Shown in pieces: positions 1 to 9,835 of a stretch of DNA of 64,000 nt (its first letter is position 1; every line of letters begins with the position of its first letter). Source of the stretch: Alistipes shahii WAL 8301 (GTDB lineage Bacteria; Bacteroidota; Bacteroidia; Bacteroidales; Rikenellaceae); assembly GCF_025145845.1 (NCBI RefSeq), contig NZ_CP102253.1, positions 2,046,001 through 2,110,000 of the forward strand, written 5' to 3'. Under the pieces are notes generated by a model. The model was not told the origin of the DNA. It saw only the letters and a program-made list of their open reading frames with translations, and did no database searches. The translations under genes were made by a program, and so were the position numbers.

Positions 1-3000
1 ACGGCGAACTGGTACTTCTCGCCGACGCAGACGGCCTCCTTGTCGATCTTCACGCGCTGCACGTCGACGATGCGCACCTGGTCCCATGCGGCGGAGACCT
101 TGCGCTTCCAGGCCGCGATCTCGCGGGCCATGCGGTAGGCCTCGGCGCTCATCTCGCGTTTGCGCGCGGCGAGCTTGTCGTAGAACCGGTTCTCGTAGTC
201 GGTCAGCATGCGGTTGGTCGTGAAGTTCGAGGCGATGTCCGCCACGCACCTCTTCACCGACGAAACCCACTCGTGCGGGATGCCGTCCGTGTCGCGGGCG
301 TAGTATTTCGGGGCGATCTGCTCCTCGATGGTGTTGTAGATCATCTCGGCGTCGAGTTCGTCCTGGTAGTGCTGGTCGGCGAAGGTGCGCTCCATCGGAA
401 GCATCCATCCGGCGCCCTCCTTGTAGCCCTCGACCCACCAGCCGTCGAGCACGGAGAATTGCAGCACGCCGTTCATCACGCACTTCTCGCCCGAGGTGCC
501 CGAGGCTTCGAGCGGCCGCGTGGGCGTGTTCAGCCATACGTCGACACCCTGCACCATGCGGCGGGCGAGTTCCATGTCGTAGTTTTGCAGGAAGAGGATC
601 TTGCCCACGAACTGCGGCATGGCGGCCACCTCGACGATGCGCCGGATCAGGTCCTGTCCCGGCTTGTCGTTGGGGTGCGCCTTGCCCGCGAAGATGAACT
701 GCACGGGACGCTCCTTGTTGTTGACGATCGCCGCCAGACGGTCGAGGTTCGTGAACAGCAGGTAGGCGCGCTTGTAGGTGGCGAAGCGGCGTGCGAAACC
801 GATGGTCAGCACGTCGGGCTTGATGCCCTCGATGACCTGAAGCATCTGGCGCGGCGAGTCGAGGCGCACCTGCCGGGGGTCGCTGTAACGCCGGCGGATA
901 TGCTTGATGAGCTTGTTCTTGAGCTTCATGCGCTCCTCCCACAGCTCCGCGTCGGGGATGTCGTGGACCTTCTGCCAGGCCGGGATGTCGTAGACGTGGC
1001 CTTCGAATCCGTCGCCGAAGTAACGGGCGTAGAGGCGGCGCAGCGACGAGGCGATCCACGTCGGGAAGTGCACGCCGTTGGTGACGTAGCCGATGTGCAG
1101 CTCGTTCTTGAAGTAGCCCGGCCACATGTTGCCCAGGATCTCCTTCGAGACCTCGCCGTGGAGCCACGAAACGCCGTTGACCTCCTGCGAGAGGTTGCAG
1201 GCCAGCACCGACATCGAGAACTTCTCGTTGGGGTCGTTGGGATTGGTCTTGCCCAGGTTGATATACTGCTCCCAGGTGATGCCCAGCACGTCGGGATAGT
1301 GCGACATGTACTGGCGGATCATCGACTCGGGGAATGCGTCGTGGCCTGCGGGCACGGGGGTGTGCGTCGTGAAGAGCGACGACGAGCGCACCACCTCCAG
1401 CGCCTCGGAGAACGAGAGCTTGCGGTGGTTCACCAGATCGCGGATGCGCTCGACGCCGATGAATGCGGCGTGGCCCTCGTTGCAGTGGAACACGTCGTGC
1501 TTGATGCCCAGCTGACGCAGCGCGCGGATGCCGCCGATGCCCAGCAGGATCTCCTGCTTGAGGCGGTTCTCCCAATCGCCTCCGTAGAGGTAGTGGGTGA
1601 TCTGGCGGTCCTCTTCGAGGTTGTCCTCGATGTCGGCGTCGAGCAGGTAGAGGTCCGTGCGGCCCACCTGGCACTTCCAGACGCGCGCCGAGAGCGTGCG
1701 GCCCGGGAAGGCGATGGTGACCGTCACCCAGCCTCCGGCCTCGTCGCGCACGGGCGAGATCGGCAGTTTGTAGAAATTCTGCGCCTCATAGGTGGCCTCC
1801 TGCGCACCCTGCGCCGAAAGGCGTTGGGTGAAGTAGCCGTAGCGGTAGAGAAGGCCCACGGCGGCCATCGGAACGTTCTTGTCCGAAGCCTCCTTCAGGT
1901 AGTCGCCGGCCAGGATGCCCAGGCCGCCCGAGTAGATCTTCAGCGACGAGTGCAGGCCGTATTCCATCGAGAAGTACGAAACCGTCGTCGCCTTCGGGTC
2001 GGGCTTCTCGTTCATGTAGTCGCGGAACTGCGTGTGCACGGCGTCGAGCTGCGCCAGGAAGTTCGTGTCTTTCTCCAGTTCCTTCATCCGCTCGACGCTC
2101 ATCTTGTCGAGGAAGGCGATCGGGTTGCGGTCCGATTCGGCCCACAGCGCGGGGTCGATGCCTTCGAACAGGTCGCGGGCGCCGGGGTTCCAGCACCACC
2201 AGAGGTTGCGCGAAAGCTCTTCGAGGGCGTGCAGCCGCTTGGGCAGCGTCTTGTCGACCATCATGCGGTTCCAGACGGGTTTCTCGACGAAAAGCTGCTG
2301 GCGCACGAAGTTGATCTGCTCGGTTTTCGTGCCGCCGTCGAGCACGGCGCGGTTGGTGCGGACGATCGAACTCTCGACCGCCTCGGAGTAGGCCTGTTCG
2401 TAGGCCGCGAAGAGGTGCTCCCAGAGCGCCGTCAGCGAGATTTCATAGGCCGAGGTGTGCTGTTCGTTGACGTGTTTTTCGTCCAGCAGGCTGAAACGCA
2501 GCAGCGTATCGGCGATCTTCGCCTCGACCTCCTTGTCGTTGTAGTCGTCGCGGCGGATGACCTCCACGCCGGCGTGCTCGCGCTGCTTGTCGACCCAGAT
2601 GCCGAACCCGGCCAGCGTCGTGGTGACCGTCGGGATGGAGAAGGCCACCGACTCCAGCGGGGTGTAGCCCCACGGCTCGTAGTAGGAGGGGAAAACCGTG
2701 ATGTCCATGCCCACGAGCAGTTCGTAGTAATCCTTGTGGAAGATGCCGTCGGCCTTGTTGAGGTACGTGGGGACGAAGATCACCTTCACCTTCGATCCGG
2801 GATCGGTGAGGTTGCTGTTCTTCAGTGCGTTCACGATGGGGTCCCACGTCGCGTTTTCAAGGTAGTGGGTCGAATGTCTGTACTGGCCTGCGTCGATGGG
2901 CTTCGACGGGTCGGCCAGATGAGCCTGCAAATCGAGGCGCGGGCCGCGGTTGCCGGCCGGCACGGTGATGTAGGCCAGCACCTCGCGCCGGAGACGGTCC

Positions 3001-3989
3001 GAGGCGGCGAGCTGCTTGAGCGACTCGATGAAGACGTCGATGCCCTTGTTGCGGAATTCGTAGCGGCCGCTGGTTCCGACGATCAGCGGGTCGCCCGTGA
3101 ATTTTTCGCCCAGGCAGGCCTCGGCCACCGAGATCATCGCCCGGCGGGCTTCGTCGCGTTTGGCGTAGTACTCCTCGCCGGCCCATACGAAGTCGTTCTC
3201 GAAGCCGTTGGGCGTCACGCCGTCCGGTTCGCGCCCCAGCAGGTATTTGCATTCGTTGGCCGTGATGTCGCTCACCGTCAGGAATGCGTCGTGGTAGGCG
3301 GCGGCCATCTTCTCGATCGAGTGTTTGGCCGTGACGTTGAACTGGCGCGCCAGCTCGTCGGCGTTGAATTTCGGGAGGTCGTTGTAGAGCGGCAGGCGGT
3401 TGCCGGCGATGCAGCGGCCCATGACCGTGGCGTGGGTGGTGAACACCGTGGCGATGTAGGGGGCGTGTTTGCGCAGGTACAGCCCGCCCGCGGCGGTCAT
3501 CCACTCGTGGAAATGCGCGACAGCCTTCTCGGTCGGCGTGCCGAAGGTCTCGACGTAGGAGGCGATCACGACGCCTGCGGCCCATCCGAACAGCACCGGC
3601 TCGATGTAGTCCCACTGGCCCGAGATCGAGTCCACGTGGTACGATTCCCAGAGGCTTTTGAGTATTTCGTCCTTGCGGGGGATCAGCGACGAGAAATCGA
3701 CCAGCACCACCGTCGGCTCGCCCTTGATTTTCCAGCGGCCGACGCGGACGCGGATGCCTTCGTTGTAGAGGCTCTGGCGCCAGGCCTTCAGCTGGTTGGG
3801 GTCCTCCTCGAACTCCGGGTTGACGCCCTCGTGCGAGAGGTCGGGACCCAGCAGGACGTAGCGGTCTGCGAATTTGCGGGTGACGGTCTGCGCTTTGGTC
3901 GAAATGACGGTGTGGATGCCGCCGACCTTGTTGCATACTTCCCAACTTACTTCGAACAGCAAATCGGGGGAGTGTTTGGCATTGCTCAT
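1..3989 (-). CDS. Fused glycogen synthase / alpha-glucan phosphorylase (3' end outside window)
   Basis: The N-terminal half (about residues 1-550, beginning MSNAKHSPDLLFEVSWEVCN) resembles a GT3-type glycogen synthase: an early KVGGIHTV glycine loop and an FPSYYEPWGYTPLE donor-site motif. From about residue 600 it resembles GT35-type phosphorylase (ELSRNLWWCWNPGARDLFEG, YFSMEYGLH, HCNEGHAAF, VTNGVHFPTW, PTRPLEASGTSG). Such fusions of about 1,400 residues are known in Bacteroidetes; 1,329 codons are visible and the C-terminus is cut by the left edge. It should act in the cytoplasm on storage glycogen, one half elongating and the other phosphorolysing. The ATG at 3987-3989 lies about 50 nt after a good -7 box. 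The gene follows hemW on the same strand. Confidence 0.93.
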   Translation of the reverse strand, partial: MSNAKHSPDLLFEVSWEVCNKVGGIHTVISTKAQTVTRKFADRYVLLGPDLSHEGVNPEFEEDPNQLKAWRQSLYNEGIRVRVGRWKIKGEPTVVLVDFSSLIPRKDEILKSLWESYHVDSISGQWDYIEPVLFGWAAGVVIASYVETFGTPTEKAVAHFHEWMTAAGGLYLRKHAPYIATVFTTHATVMGRCIAGNRLPLYNDLPKFNADELARQFNVTAKHSIEKMAAAYHDAFLTVSDITANECKYLLGREPDGVTPNGFENDFVWAGEEYYAKRDEARRAMISVAEACLGEKFTGDPLIVGTSGRYEFRNKGIDVFIESLKQLAASDRLRREVLAYITVPAGNRGPRLDLQAHLADPSKPIDAGQYRHSTHYLENATWDPIVNALKNSNLTDPGSKVKVIFVPTYLNKADGIFHKDYYELLVGMDITVFPSYYEPWGYTPLESVAFSIPTVTTTLAGFGIWVDKQREHAGVEVIRRDDYNDKEVEAKIADTLLRFSLLDEKHVNEQHTSAYEISLTALWEHLFAAYEQAYSEAVESSIVRTNRAVLDGGTKTEQINFVRQQLFVEKPVWNRMMVDKTLPKRLHALEELSRNLWWCWNPGARDLFEGIDPALWAESDRNPIAFLDKMSVERMKELEKDTNFLAQLDAVHTQFRDYMNEKPDPKATTVSYFSMEYGLHSSLKIYSGGLGILAGDYLKEASDKNVPMAAVGLLYRYGYFTQRLSAQGAQEATYEAQNFYKLPISPVRDEAGGWVTVTIAFPGRTLSARVWKCQVGRTDLYLLDADIEDNLEEDRQITHYLYGGDWENRLKQEILLGIGGIRALRQLGIKHDVFHCNEGHAAFIGVERIRDLVNHRKLSFSEALEVVRSSSLFTTHTPVPAGHDAFPESMIRQYMSHYPDVLGITWEQYINLGKTNPNDPNEKFSMSVLACNLSQEVNGVSWLHGEVSKEILGNMWPGYFKNELHIGYVTNGVHFPTWIASSLRRLYARYFGDGFEGHVYDIPAWQKVHDIPDAELWEERMKLKNKLIKHIRRRYSDPRQVRLDSPRQMLQVIEGIKPDVLTIGFARRFATYKRAYLLFTNLDRLAAIVNNKERPVQFIFAGKAHPNDKPGQDLIRRIVEVAAMPQFVGKILFLQNYDMELARRMVQGVDVWLNTPTRPLEASGTSGEKCVMNGVLQFSVLDGWWVEGYKEGAGWMLPMERTFADQHYQDELDAEMIYNTIEEQIAPKYYARDTDGIPHEWVSSVKRCVADIASNFTTNRMLTDYENRFYDKLAARKREMSAEAYRMAREIAAWKRKVSAAWDQVRIVDVQRVKIDKEAVCVGEKYQFA

Positions 3990-4041
3990 ATACTTATGCT
4001 AATTTGTAATTTTCGTGACGAACCGAAGAAGAATTCGGCCG

Positions 4042-4049
4042 CAAAGGTA
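4042..4049 (-). promoter_or_regulatory. Promoter -7 box for the glycogen synthase/phosphorylase gene
   Basis: TACCTTTG on the minus strand, a perfect match to the Bacteroidetes TAnnTTTG -7 box. The predicted transcript starts about 45 nt upstream of the ATG and begins with a small hairpin (CCGAA/TTCGG). Confidence 0.65.
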
Positions 4050-4123
4050 ACACTTATATTTATATTAAACAATCGGGAGTGGATGTTTATAAAAATATTT
4101 AATAATAACTTAACATTTCAGTT

Positions 4124-5257
4124 TCACTTGGTTGCGGTGTCCGGTTCCGTTTCGAAAAACGTTTCGATCACCGCGTCGGAGACCAGCATCCGAGCCGGCG
4201 GGACGGCCATCCGTCCCGCTGCGAGAACGAGCGTGCGGCTCTTCAGCCACGGTTCCGCATCGCGCAGGACCCGTGCCGCGCGCTCCTTGCCGAACAGTCT
4301 TTCCGCCTCCCGCAGGTCGATGCCTTCGGCCGTGCGCAGCCGGGTCATCACGTATTCGTTGAAGCGGTCGCGGTCGGTGAGGGTTTCCGCTTCGGCGGGC
4401 GTGCCGCCGATGTACTCCGTCACCGAGGCGACGTTCCAATGGCGTTCCCGGCCGTCGAACGAATGGGCTGCGGGGCCGATGCCGAGGTACTTCACGCCGT
4501 GCCAGTAGGCCGCGTTGTGGCGGGCGCGGAAGCCGGGCAGGGCGAAATTCGAAACCTCGTAGTGCTCGAACCCCGCTCCGGTCAGCGTTTCGTGCACGAG
4601 GGCGTATTCCGTTTCGCTGGTGGCTTCGTCCACCGGGGCGAACTGTCCGCGGGCGGCCCGCCGTCCGAAGGCCGTACCGGGTTCGACGGTCAAATGGTAT
4701 GCCGAAATGTGCTGCACGCCCAGCGCGAGGGCGCTGTCGAGCGAGCGGCGCAGCGTGTCGTCCCCGAAACCCGGGACGCCGAAAATCAGGTCGACGGTGA
4801 TGTTTTCATAACCTTCGCGCTGCGCGCTCCGCACGGCCTCGACGGCTTGCGCAGCGTTGTGGCGGCGGTTCATCAGCTTGAGACACGCGTCGTCGAACGA
4901 CTGGATGCCGACCGACAGGCGGTTGACGCCCGCGCGGCGCAGCGCGGCGAGGTAGGCGGGGGTGAGGTCGTCGGGATTGGCTTCGAGCGTGGTCTCCTCC
5001 GCCGCAGTGCAATCGAACAGCGTTGCGGCATGGTCCAGCAGCCCCGTGACGGCCTCCGGGGCGCACAGCGAGGGGGTGCCGCCGCCGAAGTAGCGGGTGC
5101 GCACCGGTTCGCTGCCCAGATATTCCCGCCGGGCGTCCAGTTCGCGGTGCATGGACTCCAGAAGAGGGTCCATGCGGCGCAGGTCGACGCTTTTGTAGAA
5201 GTCGCAGTAGGCGCAGACGCGCTTGCAGAAGGGTATGTGGAAATAAAGTCCGGCCAT
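4124..5257 (-). CDS. hemW: HemW-like radical SAM heme chaperone
   Basis: Protein of 377 residues. The N-terminus MAGLYFHIPFCKRVCAYCDF holds the radical SAM cluster cysteines C11, C15 and C18. An FGGGTPSL segment (SAM binding) and SVGIQSFDD follow, as in the HemN/HemW family. HemW proteins bind heme and hand it to respiratory enzymes; true HemN oxidases carry one more cysteine (CxxxCxxCxC), replaced here by CDF, so HemW is preferred. The ATG at 5257 is chosen because the conserved N-terminus begins there; a longer reading frame upstream would run through the promoter. The stop lies about 135 nt before the glycogen gene. Confidence 0.9.
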   Translation of the reverse strand: MAGLYFHIPFCKRVCAYCDFYKSVDLRRMDPLLESMHRELDARREYLGSEPVRTRYFGGGTPSLCAPEAVTGLLDHAATLFDCTAAEETTLEANPDDLTPAYLAALRRAGVNRLSVGIQSFDDACLKLMNRRHNAAQAVEAVRSAQREGYENITVDLIFGVPGFGDDTLRRSLDSALALGVQHISAYHLTVEPGTAFGRRAARGQFAPVDEATSETEYALVHETLTGAGFEHYEVSNFALPGFRARHNAAYWHGVKYLGIGPAAHSFDGRERHWNVASVTEYIGGTPAEAETLTDRDRFNEYVMTRLRTAEGIDLREAERLFGKERAARVLRDAEPWLKSRTLVLAAGRMAVPPARMLVSDAVIETFFETEPDTATK

Positions 5258-5263
5258 GTTATC

Positions 5264-5271
5264 CAAAGATA
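5264..5271 (-). promoter_or_regulatory. Promoter -7 box of hemW, only 6 nt from the ATG
   Basis: TATCTTTG on the minus strand. Bacteroidetes transcripts usually start about 5-8 nt after this box, so the hemW mRNA should have almost no 5' leader. Confidence 0.6.
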
Positions 5272-5770
5272 CGAAAAAGACGGATGACTGCAAAACGGAA
5301 TCGTATCCGGTTCGGAAAATTTTTCCGGCTGCGGCTCCGCCTCCGCCCGCGGGAGGCCGGGAAGTCGGGGCGGCGATTTTTCATTTTCAGTGCGATGCTC
5401 CCCGTCTGTCGCCCGGAACGCACGGGGCGGCAGCGGGCAGAGCGTCGGAGTCGTTTCCGGCCGTGTTTTCATGGAGGGCCGGCGGTTGCGGGTCGGCGGG
5501 AAACGTGTTCCGGGAGAGGGCTGTTTCCGGGCGGAAAATCCGCGCTCCCCCAAAGGTGATAAAAACCGGCGGAAGAAAACCGGAGCGTCCCGTCCGGCGC
5601 GGATAAATTGCGGCAAAATTTTTGCCGGGCGATCCTCGCAAGGGTTTGCGAAGGGCTTTTCGGCGGCGTTGTACGACGCTATCAATGAGGCGTATAGCGC
5701 TATCGGAAAAAATAATAAATATTTTTTGTAATTTCGGCTGTTATTTTTTTCACAATTATGAAAGTTTTTC
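5272..5770. other. Intergenic stretch between hemW and pckA promoters, no gene seen
   Basis: About 500 bp of GC-rich, then AT-rich sequence. Open frames here have no start context or recognisable composition and overlap one another on both strands. Near the right end an inverted motif around 5690-5705 (TAGCGCTA core) lies upstream of the pckA promoter and could be a regulator site, but nothing identifies it. Confidence 0.5.
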
Positions 5771-5778
5771 TACCTTTG
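5771..5778 (+). promoter_or_regulatory. pckA promoter -7 box
   Basis: TACCTTTG, a perfect TAnnTTTG box preceded by an AT-rich region. It predicts a leader of about 65 nt before the pckA ATG. Confidence 0.65.
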
Positions 5779-5851
5779 TGCCGTTGAAGTCCGGACCTGC
5801 GGACTGAAACGTCAGGTTGAAAAGAGGATTTTAATCAAATAAATTGCAATT

Positions 5852-7459
<1,608 letters not shown>

Positions 7460-7491
7460 TTCCCTGCGGCTTGAGCCGCTGCAAATAGATG

Positions 7492-7527
7492 AATCCCGGT
7501 TTCCGCAATTGGAGACCGGGATTTTTT
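7492..7527 (+). terminator. pckA terminator
   Basis: Perfect 9-bp stem AATCCCGGT (7492-7500) / ACCGGGATT (7515-7523), followed by a run of T. Confidence 0.85.
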
Positions 7528-7550
7528 ATGTTGTGGAACAGGCACGGTCC

Positions 7551-7688
7551 GGCGGATGGGCGGCAGATGGGCGGCAGATGACGGTGGATGGGCGGCGGAT
7601 GACGGTGGATGTGTGCGGACGGGTTTGCGATCGGAGGCGATCCGTCTGCGCCGGTCGCTGTCGGTTTTGTCGGTCGCTGTCGGTTTTG
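7551..7688. repeat. Short tandem repeats between pckA and frr
   Basis: From 7551 to about 7611 a degenerate 10-11 bp unit like CGGCRGATGR repeats about six times. From 7652 to 7688 the 18-mer CGGTCGCTGTCGGTTTTG occurs twice with a 19-bp period. The stretch lies between two terminators and carries no gene. Confidence 0.6.
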
Positions 7689-7748
7689 CCGGGGCGATGC
7701 GGGGTTGCCGCGCCCGTGCGTGCGGGGTTTGCCGGACAAACGGATGGA

Positions 7749-7785
7749 AAAAGCCCGGCTGGAATAAATTTCCAGCCGGGCTTTT
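7749..7785 (-). terminator. frr terminator (works on both strands)
   Basis: Perfect 16-bp inverted repeat, AAAAGCCCGGCTGGAA (7749-7764) against its complement at 7770-7785, with T runs on both sides. Confidence 0.85.
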
Positions 7786-7806
7786 CGTCTTGCGGAAGCC
7801 GGCAGG

Positions 7807-8364
7807 TCAGACCGTCATAATCTCCTTCTCCTTCTTCGAAAGCGCTTCGTCCAGCGTCTTGGAGAACTTTTCGAGCAGTTTTTGCGACTGCGTTTCGCCG
7901 TCCTTCGATTCGTCTTCGGGCATGCCCTCCTTCTGGGCCTTCTTGAAGGCTTCCACCGCGTCGCGGCGGGCGTTGCGCAGGCTGATGCGGGCGGTCTCCG
8001 CTTCGGCGCGCACCTGCTTCACCAGCTCTTTGCGGCGCTCCTCCGTAAGGGGCGGAATCGTCAGGCGGATCTGCTCGCCGTTGTTCGAGGGCGTCAGGCC
8101 GATGTTCGAGTCGATGATGGCCTTCTCGATCGGGCGCAGCATGTTCTTGTCCCACGGCTGGATCAGGATGGTCCTGGCGTCGGGTACGGTGACGCTGGCA
8201 GCGCCCGAAACGGGAACCTGCGAGCCGAAATAGTCGACCATCACGCCGTTCAGGGCGTTGGGCGACGCCTTGCCGGCGCGAACGTTCAAAAGTTCCTCTT
8301 CGAGGTGGTCGATGGCCTTCTGCATGCGGCCCGTAGCTTCGTTGAGAATCGTCTTGGTATCCAT
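7807..8364 (-). CDS. frr: Ribosome recycling factor
   Basis: Protein of 185 residues, the normal family length. It works with EF-G to split ribosomes after termination. Characteristic segments: LNVRAGKASPNALNG near residue 30, TIPPLTEERRKELVK near residue 105, and a long charged helical C-terminus that pairs with the N-terminal helix. It is the last gene of a pyrH-tlpA-frr operon, starting 12 nt after the tlpA stop. pyrH next to frr is a widespread bacterial arrangement; the inserted tlpA gene is less usual. Confidence 0.97.
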   Translation of the reverse strand: MDTKTILNEATGRMQKAIDHLEEELLNVRAGKASPNALNGVMVDYFGSQVPVSGAASVTVPDARTILIQPWDKNMLRPIEKAIIDSNIGLTPSNNGEQIRLTIPPLTEERRKELVKQVRAEAETARISLRNARRDAVEAFKKAQKEGMPEDESKDGETQSQKLLEKFSKTLDEALSKKEKEIMTV

Positions 8365-8376
8365 AAGTGTTGGGGT

Positions 8377-8952
8377 TTAATTTCCGAGTGTTTTTTCGAT
8401 GGTGCGGATCAGCTCCTCGAATTCATGTTCGTCGTAGCCCACCGTGGCCAGCACGACCTTGCCCTTGCGGTCGATCACGAAGTTCCGCGGGATGTAGTTC
8501 GAGGCGTAGCGGTCGTAGACGGTGCGTGCGGGGTCGAGTCCCATCGGGAAGGCGTAGCCGGTCTTTTCGCGGAACGCCTCCACGGCCTCGCGTTTCTCGC
8601 CGCGCGATACGGGCAGGAAGACGAACTCCTTGCTGGCGAAGCGGTCGATGATGTCCGTCTGCACGCGGGTCAGCTCCTGCCGGCAGGGCGGACACCACGT
8701 GGCCCAGAAGTTGAGCAGCACGACTTTGCCCTTCAGGTCGCCGAGCGTCACGGAGCTGCCGTCGACCATCTCGACCGTGAAGTCCGGAGCCGTGTCTCCG
8801 GCCTTTACGAGCGTTGTCGATTCGGCGTCCGTCTCGGCGCCCTTCTTGGCGTTGCGGTTGCCGCACGAGGGCAGCAGCAGGATGACGGCGATGATCGCGG
8901 CGATCAGCGCCAGCATCACCCACAGCGATTTGTTGCTTTTCTTGGTTGCCAT
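8377..8952 (-). CDS. TlpA/ResA-type thioredoxin lipoprotein
   Basis: Protein of 191 residues. Residues 11-29 form one hydrophobic segment ending ILLLPSC, so C30 may be lipidated, although proline at -2 is not ideal and a plain membrane anchor is possible. The thioredoxin fold follows: GDTAPDFTVEMVDG, then WATWCPPC with redox cysteines C87 and C90, then the cis-Pro region. TlpA/ResA proteins reduce disulfides outside the inner membrane, for instance during cytochrome maturation. The gene lies 4 nt after the pyrH stop and is translationally close to frr. Confidence 0.88.
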   Translation of the reverse strand: MATKKSNKSLWVMLALIAAIIAVILLLPSCGNRNAKKGAETDAESTTLVKAGDTAPDFTVEMVDGSSVTLGDLKGKVVLLNFWATWCPPCRQELTRVQTDIIDRFASKEFVFLPVSRGEKREAVEAFREKTGYAFPMGLDPARTVYDRYASNYIPRNFVIDRKGKVVLATVGYDEHEFEELIRTIEKTLGN

Positions 8953-8956
8953 AGTC

Positions 8957-9664
8957 TTACAGTTTTACCAGCGTTCCGATCTTCTCCCCGGCAAGGACCT
9001 TGCCGAGGTTGCCCGCGGTGTCCATGTCGAAGACGATGATCCGGAGACCGTTCTCGCGGCAGAGCGTGAAGGCCGTGAGGTCCATGACCTTCAGACGGCG
9101 GTCGAGGACCTCCTCGAACGTGATTTCGTCGAATTTCGTCGCTGCGGGGTCCTTCTCCGGGTCGGCCGTGTAGACGCCGTCCACGCGGGTGCCCTTCAGC
9201 ATCACGTCGGCCTCGATCTCGATGCCGCGCAGCGCCGACGCCGAGTCGGTCGTGAAGTAGGGGTTCGACGTGCCGCCTCCGACGATCACCACGTAGCCCG
9301 CTTCGAGGTATTCGATGGCACGGGCTTTGGAGTAGTATTCGCCGATGGGTTCCATGCGGATCGAGGTGAGCACCTTGCATCGGACGCCGTTGTCTTCGAG
9401 CGCCGACTGGAGCGCCAGCGAGTTGATGATCGTGGCGAGCATGCCCATCTGGTCGCCCTTCACGCGGTCGAAGCCCTTTTTGGCGCCCGTGAGGCCGCGG
9501 AAGATGTTGCCGCCGCCGATGACGATGCCGATCTGGACGCCCGTTGCTGCGGCGGCTTTGATCTGCTCGGCGTAGGATTGCAGCGTCTCGGGGGAAAGCC
9601 CGTATTTCTGTCCGCCTTGCAGCGATTCGCCGCTCAATTTCAGGAGTATTCGCTTGTATTTCAT
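8957..9664 (-). CDS. pyrH: UMP kinase
   Basis: Protein of 235 residues of the amino acid kinase fold, phosphorylating UMP to UDP. Visible are KRILLKLSGESL at the N-terminus, GIVIGGGNIFRG near residue 50 (phosphate binding), DSASALRGIEIEADVMLKGT in the middle, and FDMDTAGNLGKVL near the C-terminus. It is the first gene of the pyrH-tlpA-frr operon. A TATCTTCG sequence about 25 nt upstream, one mismatch from the -7 consensus, is the likely promoter and is divergent from the dxs promoters. Confidence 0.97.
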   Translation of the reverse strand: MKYKRILLKLSGESLQGGQKYGLSPETLQSYAEQIKAAAATGVQIGIVIGGGNIFRGLTGAKKGFDRVKGDQMGMLATIINSLALQSALEDNGVRCKVLTSIRMEPIGEYYSKARAIEYLEAGYVVIVGGGTSNPYFTTDSASALRGIEIEADVMLKGTRVDGVYTADPEKDPAATKFDEITFEEVLDRRLKVMDLTAFTLCRENGLRIIVFDMDTAGNLGKVLAGEKIGTLVKL

Positions 9665-9729
9665 CGTGGGTCGCGTTTTATCGTAGTGCGAAGATAGGTA
9701 TTTTTTCGAAAAAATTCATATATATTCCT

Positions 9730-9737
9730 TATCTTTG
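9730..9737 (+). promoter_or_regulatory. Upstream dxs promoter -7 box
   Basis: TATCTTTG, perfect -7 box, giving a leader of about 90 nt. Confidence 0.5.
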
Positions 9738-9819
9738 GTGTCGTAACGACACTTTTACCGGTCGGAGCGTTTTGCCGGGCCGCGCGCGATTCGGTTTTGG
9801 AGGCGTCCGTTCTTTTTTC

Positions 9820-9827
9820 TATCTTTG
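9820..9827 (+). promoter_or_regulatory. Proximal dxs promoter -7 box, 8 nt from the ATG
   Basis: A second perfect TATCTTTG. Transcription from it would start almost at the dxs ATG (9836), giving a leaderless or nearly leaderless mRNA. Confidence 0.55.
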
Positions 9828-9835
9828 CAATCCTT

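Noticed and set aside
273..4508. A plus-strand open frame of 1,411 codons
   Set aside because: It is antisense to the glycogen synthase/phosphorylase and hemW genes, whose motifs are intact on the minus strand. Its His/Val/Arg-rich composition is typical of antisense frames in GC-rich DNA.
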